Below the pieces are notes generated by a model. The model was not told the DNA's origin. It ran no database searches and worked only from the letters and a program-made list of their open reading frames with translations. From positions 1 to 47,500 of the forward strand of contig DAHVAJ010000052.1 in assembly GCA_027314705.1 (NCBI GenBank): DNA of 47,500 nt, read 5' to 3'. This DNA is from Acidimicrobiaceae bacterium (GTDB lineage: Bacteria > Actinomycetota > Acidimicrobiia > Acidimicrobiales > RAAP-2). The translations under genes and the position numbers were made by a program. The stretch's first letter is position 1, and each line of letters opens with the position of its first letter. This document shows, one piece after another, positions 25,817 through 33,831 of this stretch.

Positions 25817-25908
25817 TGGCGGAGAGGGAGGGATTTGAACCCTCGGACCCGGTTACCCAGGTCAACTCATTAGCAGTGAGTCCGATTCGGCCGCTCTCGC
25901 ACCTCTCC
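25817..25908 (-). tRNA. tRNA-Ser (anticodon GCU)
   Basis: A canonical class II tRNA with encoded CCA. The acceptor stem is GGAGAGG/CCTCTCC with G73. The anticodon stem ACTCA/TGAGT encloses loop CTGCTAA (anticodon at 25872-25874). There is a long serine-type variable arm, and the T arm is GAGGG-TTCGAAT-CCCTC. It reads the AGC/AGU codons. Confidence 0.97.
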
Positions 25909-26035
25909 GAGGGGCGCCTGCCCGGTCACCGGCCCACCGCGCGCCGGCGGTGCCCCGGGCCGTGCCGCTCCCGTAGGGGGCAGCATAGGTGAGCGCCCTC
26001 CCCCGGCGCGTCACGCGCCGGTCCGTGGTGGGCCC

Positions 26036-26089
26036 GCACGAGCGCGCCGCACGGAGCCGGGCGCACGAGCTCGCCGCACGGAGCCGGGC
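26036..26089 (+). repeat. 27-bp tandem repeat, two copies
   Basis: Two adjacent 27-base units starting GCACGAGC and ending GAGCCGGGC differ by one base, with a partial third unit. They lie between the tRNA-Ser 5' end and the end of the MarR gene. No function can be read. Confidence 0.7.
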
Positions 26090-26138
26090 GCACAGGCGCG
26101 AGGTGCCGCGTCGTACCGGAGGGCCGGAGGCGCGGTCC

Positions 26139-26657
26139 TCAGCGTCGACCTCCGCCCCTCGGCCGGTCGCCGGGACCTCTCCCCTCCGGCCCCTCCGGCA
26201 TCGGCACCAGCTCGGCGACCTCGGCGAGCGGGCCGTCGGCGACCACGGCCCGCAGGACGGCGTCGGCCGACGCGAGGTCGCCGCTCGTCACCTGGGCGAC
26301 GAGAGAGCCGTTGAGCTCGGCGACGACCTCGACGATGGCCCGCCCGTAGGCGGCACCGGCCTCGGTGAGCACGACGTTGCGCATGCGGGCGTCCGCCGGG
26401 TCGGGCTCCACCGTGGCGAGCCCACGGGCCTCGAGGCCACTGGCCACCTTGCGGGCCGCCTGGCGGGTGACGCCGAGCGCCGTCCCCAGCCGGCCGACCG
26501 GGGTCGGCCCCCGGAGCAGCAACCGGACCGATCCGGCGTCGCTCGCCCGGTAGTCGGGGTAACCCCTGGCGGCGAGCTCGGCTCCCATCCGCAGCACCCA
26601 CGTCCGTCGCGCCAGCGCCAACAGGTCGCCGAAGCGGTAGGGGGTCGTGCCGCTCAC
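26139..26657 (-). CDS. MarR family transcriptional regulator
   Basis: A 172-residue winged-HTH regulator. The recognition region is 'PVGRLGTALGVTRQAARKVASGLEARGL' in pattern and the wing is 'DPADARMRNVVLTEAG', both standard for MarR. The GTG at 26657 is chosen because the family's N-terminal helix begins just after it. A 13-base palindrome lies 25 bases upstream. It is divergent from a lipoprotein lipase and hotdog-protein operon, which it probably controls. The C-terminus is Pro/Gly/Arg-rich. Confidence 0.88.
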   Translation of the reverse strand: MSGTTPYRFGDLLALARRTWVLRMGAELAARGYPDYRASDAGSVRLLLRGPTPVGRLGTALGVTRQAARKVASGLEARGLATVEPDPADARMRNVVLTEAGAAYGRAIVEVVAELNGSLVAQVTSGDLASADAVLRAVVADGPLAEVAELVPMPEGPEGRGPGDRPRGGGRR

Positions 26658-26681
26658 CGCACGAGCGTACCGGGGAGCTCT

Positions 26682-26694
26682 GCAACACGGTTGC
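26682..26694. promoter_or_regulatory. Putative MarR operator
   Basis: GCAAC-ACG-GTTGC is a perfect dyad in the MarR/lipase intergenic region; the TTGCAAC/GTTGCAA type is common for MarR proteins. Binding by this MarR is inferred from position. Confidence 0.5.
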
Positions 26695-26854
26695 GCTGTG
26701 GTGGGGGGTCGGGCCCGGCGCGGTGCCGTCGAGAGAGCCTGCCTCCGCCCGGTCGACAGCTCCGCGACGGGTTGGGTACCGTGACGTGACAACCGCACCG
26801 GAGGTCCGACCGACGGGTGCGGCGGCTGGGGCAGTCGGTGAACGGGGGACGCAG

Positions 26855-28147
26855 ATGGATTCCACGCGCAGGCACGGCCGGCAGGTCGTTCGGCTCGCCG
26901 TCCTCGTCACGACCGGAGCGGTCCTCCTGGCCGCCTGCAGCTCGTCAGCGGCGTCGTCGCCGGCGAGCGCCGCGAGCACGCCTGCACCCAAGGGCTTCCC
27001 CGGCTTTTACGCCGTCCCGCGGTCGCTCCCGACCTCCCCCGGCGTGCTCGTCAAGGACACCCCGGTGACGGTGTCGGGCGTCGACGGGACCAGCTACCGG
27101 GTCATGTACACGTCCGAGAACGAGCAAGGCAGGGTCGTCGCCGTCACCGGCCTGGTCTTCGTGCCGCGCTCGGCACCGCCTGCCGATGGCTACAAGGTGG
27201 TGGCCTGGGGGCACGGCACGAACGGGATGGCCGACCAGTGCGCGCCGTCTCTCGCGCCCGGCCAGGCCGTCCCGTCGCTGAACGCCTTGCTGGCCAAGGG
27301 CTGGGAGGTGACCGCCTCCGACTACCAGGGTGAGGGCACGCCACCCGGCGTCCTCGCCTACCTGGTCGGGAACCTCGCCGCCGAGAACACCATCGACCTC
27401 GTCCGGGCCGTCCAGCACGTCGCCGTCTTCCACGCCAGCCCCGACTACGTCGTCTGGGGCCACTCGGAGGGTGGCCAGACCGCCATGTTCGCCTGGCACA
27501 TCGGTCCGACCTACGCCCCGACCCTCCACCTGCTCGGGGTGGTGGCCGGCGCCCCTCCGTCGCAGTTCAAGTACATCTACGCCGCGCTCCAGAAGAGCAA
27601 GTACGCCTTCTACCTCTACATGGCGGCCGTCGGGTTCAACCTCGCCTACGGCAACACGGCGGCGCCGCTGTCGGCCATCACGACACCGAAGGCGCGCACC
27701 CTCGTCTCCCTGGTGAGGAACGGTTGCTACAACTACCTCCAGACGACGCTCGACAAGTACCCCCTCGCCTCGCTGGTCACCCACGACCCCTTCTCCGTCC
27801 CCCAGTGGAAGGTCCTCCTCGAGGAGAACGACCCGGGCGCCTTCACGACGCCCACCACGGTGCCGCTGCTCATCATCCAGGGGACGGCTGACGGCCAGAT
27901 CCCACCGATCTCGACGCAGCTGCTCGCCACGCACCTGTGCTCCATCGGGGCCGAGGTCCAGCGGTGGATGTACCCGGGCGAGCACCACGCCCAGGTGATC
28001 GTCCCGTCGACCCCCGACATGGTCCACTGGATCGCCGACCGCTTCGCCGGCCAGGCCGCCCCGGACCCCTACGCTCCCCACGGGCTGTCGAACGTCCTCG
28101 CCCAGGACTGCGCCACGCCGGGCGGCTTCACCACCCCGGCACCGTGA
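26855..28147 (+). CDS. Secretory lipase-family lipoprotein
   Basis: A 430-residue secreted alpha/beta hydrolase. The signal peptide ends in the lipobox 'LLAAC' with Cys28 as the lipidated residue. The core has 'VVAWGHGTNGMADQCAPS', the nucleophile elbow 'WGHSEGGQ' (Ser204), an Asp-containing 'IQGTADGQIPP' and His in 'YPGEHHAQVI'. This pattern fits the secretory lipase (LIP) family, which hydrolyses acyl esters outside the cell. ATG 26855 follows a GGGGGA site. Its stop overlaps the start of the hotdog-like gene (GTGA), so the two are coupled, and both are divergent from MarR. Confidence 0.88.
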   Translation: MDSTRRHGRQVVRLAVLVTTGAVLLAACSSSAASSPASAASTPAPKGFPGFYAVPRSLPTSPGVLVKDTPVTVSGVDGTSYRVMYTSENEQGRVVAVTGLVFVPRSAPPADGYKVVAWGHGTNGMADQCAPSLAPGQAVPSLNALLAKGWEVTASDYQGEGTPPGVLAYLVGNLAAENTIDLVRAVQHVAVFHASPDYVVWGHSEGGQTAMFAWHIGPTYAPTLHLLGVVAGAPPSQFKYIYAALQKSKYAFYLYMAAVGFNLAYGNTAAPLSAITTPKARTLVSLVRNGCYNYLQTTLDKYPLASLVTHDPFSVPQWKVLLEENDPGAFTTPTTVPLLIIQGTADGQIPPISTQLLATHLCSIGAEVQRWMYPGEHHAQVIVPSTPDMVHWIADRFAGQAAPDPYAPHGLSNVLAQDCATPGGFTTPAP

Positions 28148-29070
28148 CGTCGCCGTCGTCACCCCGCTTCGCAACGGAGGTCACCCTGACCGGGCCGTGG
28201 CGCGCCCCGGCCCAGATGCTCGCCGACCAGGTGATCGACGGGCACGCCTCGGTGCACGACGCGGACGCCGCCGCGTCGATGGGCCTCGCCGGAGCGCCCA
28301 TCGAGGGGCCCACCCACCTCAGCCAGCTCGACCCGCTCGCCACGCTGCTGTGGGGACAGCGGTGGTTCGAGCACGGGTGCGCGAGCTGCCACTTCCGCAC
28401 CATGGTCGTCGAGGGGGAGGAGGTGCAGGCCACCGTCGTCGCCGACGGCACCGACCTCGCCCGGGCCGAGGCGCACAAACGGGACGGCACGCCGGTGCTC
28501 GTCGGCACCGTGTCGGTCGGCGACGCCGGCCCCACCGAGCTCGGGTCACGCCTCGCCGCCCTCGCCGACCCGGGCGAGCTCTTCGTCGTCGACCGGCTCG
28601 AGGTCGGCATGCGGGTGGACGCGGGCGTCGTCACGCTGTCCCGCACCGAGCCCAACGGGCCCCTCTACCCGTTCTCCCTCGACGACAAGGTCGCCCGGAT
28701 CACCGAGCCGCACCCGTGGTACACGGCCGAGGGCGGCGCGTCCTCGCCGTGGGGACGGGCGATCGTCCCGATCGAGATGGTGAGCGTGCTGGCCCACAAG
28801 TCGGGCGGAGGGTTCCCGGTGCGGTCGCCGGCCCTCGGGCTCTTCCTCGACCTCGAGGTCCGCCTCGTGGACGGGCCGGTCCTCGTCGACCGGCCCTACG
28901 CGCTCGCCCGCGAGGTGGTCGGCCTCTCCCAGAGCCGGCGGACCGAGTCGTACTGGACGCGCACGACGCTCACCGACGTCGAGCGGGCGACGGTCACCGC
29001 CGAGGTCCTCCTCCACCAGGGCGTGTTCAAGGAGTCCTACCCCGGCTATCCCTCCGAGCGCCTGGCCTGA
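28144..29070 (+). CDS. MaoC/hotdog-like protein (tentative)
   Basis: A 308-residue cytoplasmic protein. 'GLAGAPIEGPTHLSQLDPLA' followed by 'CASCHFRTMVVEGEEVQATV' resembles the hotdog core of MaoC-type acyl-CoA dehydratases, and a second half with 'KSGGGFPVRSPALGLFLDLE' could be a second hotdog. I am unsure, because no clear catalytic Asp/His pair of a hydratase can be pointed to. Coupling to a lipase suggests a role in acyl metabolism. The GTG at 28144 overlaps the lipase stop. A cluster of three hairpins follows the gene. Confidence 0.55.
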   Translation: MTSPSSPRFATEVTLTGPWRAPAQMLADQVIDGHASVHDADAAASMGLAGAPIEGPTHLSQLDPLATLLWGQRWFEHGCASCHFRTMVVEGEEVQATVVADGTDLARAEAHKRDGTPVLVGTVSVGDAGPTELGSRLAALADPGELFVVDRLEVGMRVDAGVVTLSRTEPNGPLYPFSLDDKVARITEPHPWYTAEGGASSPWGRAIVPIEMVSVLAHKSGGGFPVRSPALGLFLDLEVRLVDGPVLVDRPYALAREVVGLSQSRRTESYWTRTTLTDVERATVTAEVLLHQGVFKESYPGYPSERLA

Positions 29071-29107
29071 GCGAAGGGGTGCGCGGGCCGGGCACCTCCG
29101 GACCCGT

Positions 29108-29194
29108 GCGAGCGACCGCTCGCCGAAGCGGGTCGCCCGCCGGGCGGGCCGGGCAGCCGGTGGCGCACGTCGTGGACGACGACGTGCGCCACCG
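29108..29194. terminator. Cluster of three perfect palindromes/hairpins
   Basis: The first is 29108-29123 (7-bp stem, AC loop). The second is 29135-29149 (GCCCGCC-G-GGCGGGC). The third is 29158-29194, a perfect 16-bp stem with loop GGACG. They fill the gap between the hotdog gene and the ERCC4-Lsr2 gene and may be serial terminators or a protein-binding structure. No T tract. Confidence 0.6.
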
Positions 29195-29215
29195 ACCTCG
29201 CTACGCTCCCTGGCG

Positions 29216-30211
29216 ATGGCGCCGACGGAGGTGAGCACCGACCCCGACGACTTCGTCGTCGCCCGCAACCCCGATGCGGCGTCGACGCTCCCCTACCTCG
29301 TCCGCGTCCCGCTCGGCCGCGACGGCATCGTGCTGAAGGCCCGTGACGTCTGGCCGCGGACGGCCAAGGTCTACTGCCACCCCGCGACCGGGTGGCCGGA
29401 CCAGCCCGACGTCGTGGACCGCGCCCCCGTGCGCTCCTGCACGCGGCGCGGCGCCGCCATCGACCTGGTCCTCGACCGGGGGCGCGAGAACCGCTCCCAG
29501 TTCGTCTTCGCCGAGGCGCGTGGCCGTCAGGTCATCTTCTGGCAGAGCGCACGTACCACCCGCAAGGCGAGACCGGCGGTCGTCCTCCCCACCCGACGGG
29601 CGTCGGGGTCGACGGTACACGTCCTCGTCGACACCCGCGAGCGCTACCCGTGGAGGTTCACGGCCCAGCAGGCCACCACCGAGCGAGCCGCCTTGGTGGT
29701 CGGCGACTACGCCGTCGAGCACGAGGGTGCCGTCGTCGCCGTCGTCGAGCGCAAGAGCCTCGACGACCTCGCGTCGACGGCGAGCAGGGGAGGTCTTCCC
29801 GGCCTCCTCGCCGGGCTGTCGGTCGTCCCACGTGCCGCCCTTGTGGTGGAGGACCGCTACGGCGCCGTCTTCCGGCATCCCCACGTGCGCCCAGGTGTGC
29901 TGGCCGAGCTCGTCGCCGAGGCCCAGGTCCGGGTGCCCGACGTCCCGATCGTCTTCGCCGACACCCGCAAGCTGGCCGAGGAGTGGGCCTACCGCTTCCT
30001 CGGTGCCGCTCTCGCCCACCACGCGGCCGACGTCCTCGCCGCCGACCTCGTCGAGCCGCTCGTGTCCGCAGGCCCGCTCGCCCCGGCACCTCCCACCGCC
30101 GCAGCGGTACGGGCGTGGGCCCGTGACGCCGGCATCGACGTCCCCGAACGGGGGCGCGTCCCGCGTGCCGTGCTCGGCGCCTACTGGGAGGCCCACCCCG
30201 CAGGCAGCTGA
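29216..30211 (+). CDS. ERCC4-type nuclease fused to a C-terminal Lsr2-like DNA-binding domain
   Basis: A 331-residue three-part protein. Residues 1-130 are a domain I do not recognise. Residues 134-285 are an ERCC4 (XPF/Mus81-type) nuclease core with VDTRE (138-142), GDY (163-165) and ERKS-x-D-D (178-184); the metal-binding set looks complete. The last 35 residues ('VRAWARDAGIDVPERGRVP') match the C-terminal DNA-binding domain of Lsr2, an AT-hook-like module that reads AT-rich minor groove. The protein could cut branched or foreign AT-rich DNA; that is inference. It is isolated: a hairpin cluster precedes it and a tandem repeat follows. No XPF helicase domain is present. Confidence 0.85.
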   Translation: MAPTEVSTDPDDFVVARNPDAASTLPYLVRVPLGRDGIVLKARDVWPRTAKVYCHPATGWPDQPDVVDRAPVRSCTRRGAAIDLVLDRGRENRSQFVFAEARGRQVIFWQSARTTRKARPAVVLPTRRASGSTVHVLVDTRERYPWRFTAQQATTERAALVVGDYAVEHEGAVVAVVERKSLDDLASTASRGGLPGLLAGLSVVPRAALVVEDRYGAVFRHPHVRPGVLAELVAEAQVRVPDVPIVFADTRKLAEEWAYRFLGAALAHHAADVLAADLVEPLVSAGPLAPAPPTAAAVRAWARDAGIDVPERGRVPRAVLGAYWEAHPAGS

Positions 30212-30268
30212 CCCGGCCGGGGAGCTGAGCGGCTGGGCAGCTGACCCGGCCGGGGAGCTGAGCGGGCG
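30204..30268. repeat. 33-bp tandem repeat with hairpin potential, two copies
   Basis: Two near-identical units starting GCAGCTGACCCGG, period 33, overlap the ERCC4-Lsr2 stop codon and lie ahead of the convergent ald. Each unit can fold as CAGCT..CCCGG/CCGGG..AGCTG, so they may act as duplicated bidirectional terminators. Confidence 0.65.
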
Positions 30269-30298
30269 GGGACCACGGTAGGCGGGTTCCTCACCCTG

Positions 30299-31456
30299 TC
30301 AACGGCGGTCGCCGGCACCTCTGTCGGAGGTGGTCTCTCCCCCGCCCAGCGCCTCGGCGAGCGAGGCGCACGGCAGCCCGTGCGCCTCGGCCACCGCCGG
30401 GTAGACGACCGCGCCGTCGACCACGTTGACGCCTCGGGCGAGGGCGGGGTCGAGGGCGACCGCGGCGGCGAGCCCGGACCGGGCGATCTCGAGGACGGAG
30501 GGGAGGGTGACGTTGGCGAGCGCGTGCGTCGAAGTGTGGGGCACGGCGCCGGGCATGTTGGCCACGCAGTAGTAGACGACGTCGTGGACGGCGAAGGTCG
30601 GCTCCGAGTGCGTGGTCGGGCGGCTGTGGGCGAAGCACCCGCCCTGGTCGATGGCCACGTCCACCAGGACGGCCCCTGCCTTCATCCGCCGGACGAGGTC
30701 GTCGCCGACGAGCTCGGGGGCACGTGCCCCGGGGACGAGCACCGCCCCCACCACGAGGTCGGCGTCGAGGACGACGCGCTCGACCTCGAAGGCCGTCGAC
30801 GCGAGCGTCTGGACGCGTCCCTGGAACATCCGGTCGAGCCGTCTCAGCTTGTCGACGTCGCGATCGAGCACGCAGGTGGCGGCGCCCATCCCGACGGCGA
30901 CCGCCGCCGCGCTCGTCCCCACGACCCCGGCGCCGAGGACGACCACCTCGGCGTCGCGCGCCCCAGACACGCCGCCGAGGAGCACCCCCCGACCGCCAGA
31001 CTCCCGCTCGAGGACGTGGGCGCCGACCTGGGGCGCCATCCGACCCGCCACCTCCGACATGGGGGTGAGGAGCGGCAGGGTGCCGTCGGGCCGCTGGACC
31101 GTCTCGAAGGCGACCGCGGTGGCCCCCGAGGCGACGAGGGCCTCGGTGCACGAGCGCGACGCGGCCAGGTGGAGGTAGGCGAAGAGCACCTGGCCGGAGC
31201 GGAGTCGCCCGTACTCCTCGGGGACGGGCTCCTTCACCTTCACGACCAGGTCGGCGGCCTCCCACACGGCGTCGGCAGTCCCGACGACGTCGGCGCCGGC
31301 TGCCGCGTACTCGCCGTCGGCGATCGACGAGCCTGCTCCTGCGTCGCGCTCGACGAGTACCTGGTGGCCGGCCCGCACCAGCTCGTGGGCGCCCGCCGGC
31401 GTCATGGCGACCCGGTACTCGTCCGGTTTGACTTCCCTCGACACCCCGACGCGCAT
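30299..31456 (-). CDS. ald: Alanine dehydrogenase
   Basis: A 385-residue NAD-dependent alanine dehydrogenase. The N-terminus 'RVGVSREVKPDEYRVAMTPA', 'KVKEPVPEEY' and 'LFAYLHLAA' are family signatures. The NAD-binding motif is 'VLGAGVVGTSAAAVAVGMGA'. 'VDVAIDQGGCF' and 'VYYCVANMPGAVPHTST' follow. It interconverts L-alanine and pyruvate plus ammonium. The ATG at 31456, with GGAGGTGGAG directly upstream, is preferred over a GTG nine bases earlier. It is slightly longer at the C-terminus than usual. Its upstream region carries two blocks of short tandem repeats. Confidence 0.96.
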   Translation of the reverse strand: MRVGVSREVKPDEYRVAMTPAGAHELVRAGHQVLVERDAGAGSSIADGEYAAAGADVVGTADAVWEAADLVVKVKEPVPEEYGRLRSGQVLFAYLHLAASRSCTEALVASGATAVAFETVQRPDGTLPLLTPMSEVAGRMAPQVGAHVLERESGGRGVLLGGVSGARDAEVVVLGAGVVGTSAAAVAVGMGAATCVLDRDVDKLRRLDRMFQGRVQTLASTAFEVERVVLDADLVVGAVLVPGARAPELVGDDLVRRMKAGAVLVDVAIDQGGCFAHSRPTTHSEPTFAVHDVVYYCVANMPGAVPHTSTHALANVTLPSVLEIARSGLAAAVALDPALARGVNVVDGAVVYPAVAEAHGLPCASLAEALGGGETTSDRGAGDRR

Positions 31457-31497
31457 GGGCTCCACCTCCGGTCAGACCGCGCACTCTCTACCATGCC

Positions 31498-31536
31498 CTC
31501 TCACGGCCGCCTCTCACGGCCGCCTCTCACGGCCGC
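31498..31536. repeat. 13-bp tandem repeat, three copies
   Basis: CTCTCACGGCCGC is repeated three times without change, starting 42 bases upstream of the ald start, in the ald leader/promoter region. Confidence 0.8.
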
Positions 31537-31580
31537 CGGGCGCCGGCCGCCGGGCGCCGGGCGCCGGGCGAACGACCCGA

Positions 31581-31631
31581 GCGCCAGGCGTACCAGCGCG
31601 CCAGGCGTGCCAGCGCGCCAGGCGTACCAGC
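31581..31631. repeat. 17-bp tandem repeat, three copies
   Basis: GCGCCAGGCGTACCAGC is repeated three times with one A/G change in the middle copy. It lies between the 13-bp repeats and the end of the convergently placed SGNH reading frame, still upstream of ald. Confidence 0.8.
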
Positions 31632-31672
31632 GCGGCCGGGCGTCGGTCGGGTCCTCGTCGACCGCACCCGGG

Positions 31673-33667
31673 TCATGGCACGTCGACGTCGCCTCGGGGA
31701 GCGCGTCGGCCGTCTTCGTCGACGTCCAAGCGTCCTCCCTCCCGCAGCAGGTCGCGCGCCGACGTGTCGCTCCGGACGCTGCCGCTCACCCCAGACGGCG
31801 CTCCCGGCACCAGACCCCCTCCTTGGCGTGCGCCGCCGGCTCCGGCGCGCGCTGCCCGGCGGCGCGCTGCCCGGCGCCGCACCCGCAGCCGTGCGAGGAC
31901 GAGACCGAGCAGGAGGAGGAGCACGACCGCCGCGGCGACGAGCACCGCCACCCTCGCCCCGTCGACCCGGCGGACCGGCGGCGCCACCCGGGTCTGCCTG
32001 GTCGGCCTCGGGTGCGTCGTGGTGGTCGTCGAGGTGGCCGGGGTCGTCGGGGGAGCCGGCGCTCGGGCGGCGGCGAGCACCTGCGCGGCCTGCGCCGCCG
32101 CCGGGCATCCGGGGGTCGGGGTCGCCTGGACGACGGGGGCGACCTGGGGTGCCTCGGGCAGCCCGAAGAGCGTCGTCGGGATGGCATCGGCCATCGCCAC
32201 CTGGCCCGCCGTGTTGGGGTGCAGGTTGTCGGCGGTGAAGTACGGGGGATACGGGAGGGTCGGCTGGCATGCGCCGTCGTAGACGTCGGCCATGACGGCA
32301 GCCAGATCGATCACCCCGTCGAAGCCGGTTCCCGGCCCGAGCAGCCAGCCGTTGACCGCCTCGAGCGTGGCCTGCTCGGCCGGCGTCCACGCCTCGGGCT
32401 TCTCGCCCGCGGGGATCTGGCCCGCGAACGAGGAGCTGCGCGGCAGCAGGGTGACGGCGAAGACCTTCATGCCGGCGGCGTGGGACCGCTGGACCACCTG
32501 CTGCATGCCGGCGATGATCGCCTGCGCCGTGCCGAAGGTGGGCAGGTGGTCCGTTCCGCCGAACCAGACGTCGTTGGTCCCGAGGAACAAGACCACGTCC
32601 TTCGTGCCCGGGAGGTCGAGGGCGTCCTGGTCGAGCCGCTGGAGACCGGGGAGCCCGCCCGACGTCCGCGCGTAGGTGGTCCCCGGCGGGAACACGGTCA
32701 AGGTGTTCCCGGAGATCCCCTCGTCCACAACCGCCAGCTGCTCGGCCGGCGGCAGCTGGTCCACCCGCTGGGCGAGGACCTCGGGCCAGCCGAGACCGTT
32801 GTTCATGAACCCCTCGGTGATCGAGTCGCCGAGGGCGACCACCGTCCCCTGGGCCTGTGTCCCCGACACGGCGACGGCGGACAGCCACGACGTCCGCAAG
32901 TTGGCCGGCGCCAGGACGAACGGGGCGGCCGCAGCAGTGCCGACCTGGTTGCCTCCGCCGTTCGCGGTGGCGTAGGTGACGATCTTCCCTGCGCAGCAGT
33001 CGTGGACGTCGATCTCGGTCGGCCCGGGGACCCACAGGCTCACGGAGATGGGCTCCCCGGCGCGGACGGTGAACGGCACCGGGTCGCTCATCACGTCTTG
33101 GCCGGGGGGAACGGTGACGGTGGGATGGCCACCGCCGAAGGTCACGGGCACGACCGGTCCGACGACGGCGGCGCCGCCCGACGGCGCCTGCGCGGCGACG
33201 GTCACGGCACCGAAGGTGACCGGCAGGGTACCGAAGGTGTTGGACAGGCGGAGCTCGAGCGACGTCCCGGCGACCGCCACCGTGGCGACGTCGCGCACCG
33301 TGGCGTCGACAGCGGCGTCGGCCGGGTACGGGAAGAGCAGGTCCATCGGCGACGTCCACGCCGTCTGCCACTGAGGCGCGGGCGGAACGGTGGTCGTGGT
33401 GGGCGGTGCCGTCGTGGGAGGGACGGTGGACGACGGCGTGCCGCTCGGTGCCGCCCCCGCGGCAGGGACCACCACCGGGCTCACGGCTGCGGTGAGCGCC
33501 AGGGCGGCGAGCCCCGACGCGAGCAGCCCGGGTCGCCACGAGCGGGGCTTCCGTGATGCAGCTCCGAGCGGGGACGAGCGGCCACTACGGAGACGGCGCC
33601 AGGCTGGGCGCGCCTCGTGCACCGGGCGCCCGCGCGCCCGGACTGCCGGAACGGGCCGCCGGGTCAC
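31673..33667 (-). CDS. Exported SGNH/GDSL hydrolase with C-terminal membrane anchor
   Basis: A protein of about 664 residues. An N-terminal basic stretch and hydrophobic segment ('LASGLAALALTAAV') act as export signal, then a Thr/Pro linker. The SGNH core has block I 'VALGDSITEGF' (Ser about residue 282), 'GISGNTL', block III 'LGTNDVW' and block V 'DNLHPN' (Asp and His). This is a complete esterase/lipase-type catalytic set. A Thr/Pro linker leads to one membrane helix ('VAVLVAAAVVLLLLLGLVLARL') and a basic tail, so the hydrolase is probably cell-surface anchored. The start is GTG 33667, but GTG 33622 is also possible. The gene has its own transcript, divergent from the next. Confidence 0.85.
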   Translation of the reverse strand: MTRRPVPAVRARGRPVHEARPAWRRLRSGRSSPLGAASRKPRSWRPGLLASGLAALALTAAVSPVVVPAAGAAPSGTPSSTVPPTTAPPTTTTVPPAPQWQTAWTSPMDLLFPYPADAAVDATVRDVATVAVAGTSLELRLSNTFGTLPVTFGAVTVAAQAPSGGAAVVGPVVPVTFGGGHPTVTVPPGQDVMSDPVPFTVRAGEPISVSLWVPGPTEIDVHDCCAGKIVTYATANGGGNQVGTAAAAPFVLAPANLRTSWLSAVAVSGTQAQGTVVALGDSITEGFMNNGLGWPEVLAQRVDQLPPAEQLAVVDEGISGNTLTVFPPGTTYARTSGGLPGLQRLDQDALDLPGTKDVVLFLGTNDVWFGGTDHLPTFGTAQAIIAGMQQVVQRSHAAGMKVFAVTLLPRSSSFAGQIPAGEKPEAWTPAEQATLEAVNGWLLGPGTGFDGVIDLAAVMADVYDGACQPTLPYPPYFTADNLHPNTAGQVAMADAIPTTLFGLPEAPQVAPVVQATPTPGCPAAAQAAQVLAAARAPAPPTTPATSTTTTTHPRPTRQTRVAPPVRRVDGARVAVLVAAAVVLLLLLGLVLARLRVRRRAARRRAARAGAGGARQGGGLVPGAPSGVSGSVRSDTSARDLLREGGRLDVDEDGRRAPRGDVDVP

Positions 33668-33831
33668 CGAGCGGTCACCGGCCGAGATCCTCCGACATGC
33701 TGCGTCAGTCTACGAGGTGGCCCACCGTCGACGGAGGCGACCGTGGCGCCGGGGCGATGGTGCCCGCGCCTACCATCGCACCGTGCGCGGCACCGTTCGA
33801 CGGCGAGCCGGGCGGAGGCGCCCAGGCGGGG

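Noticed and set aside
31498-31631. CRISPR array
   Set aside because: The repeats are contiguous tandem units without spacers, and no cas genes are near.
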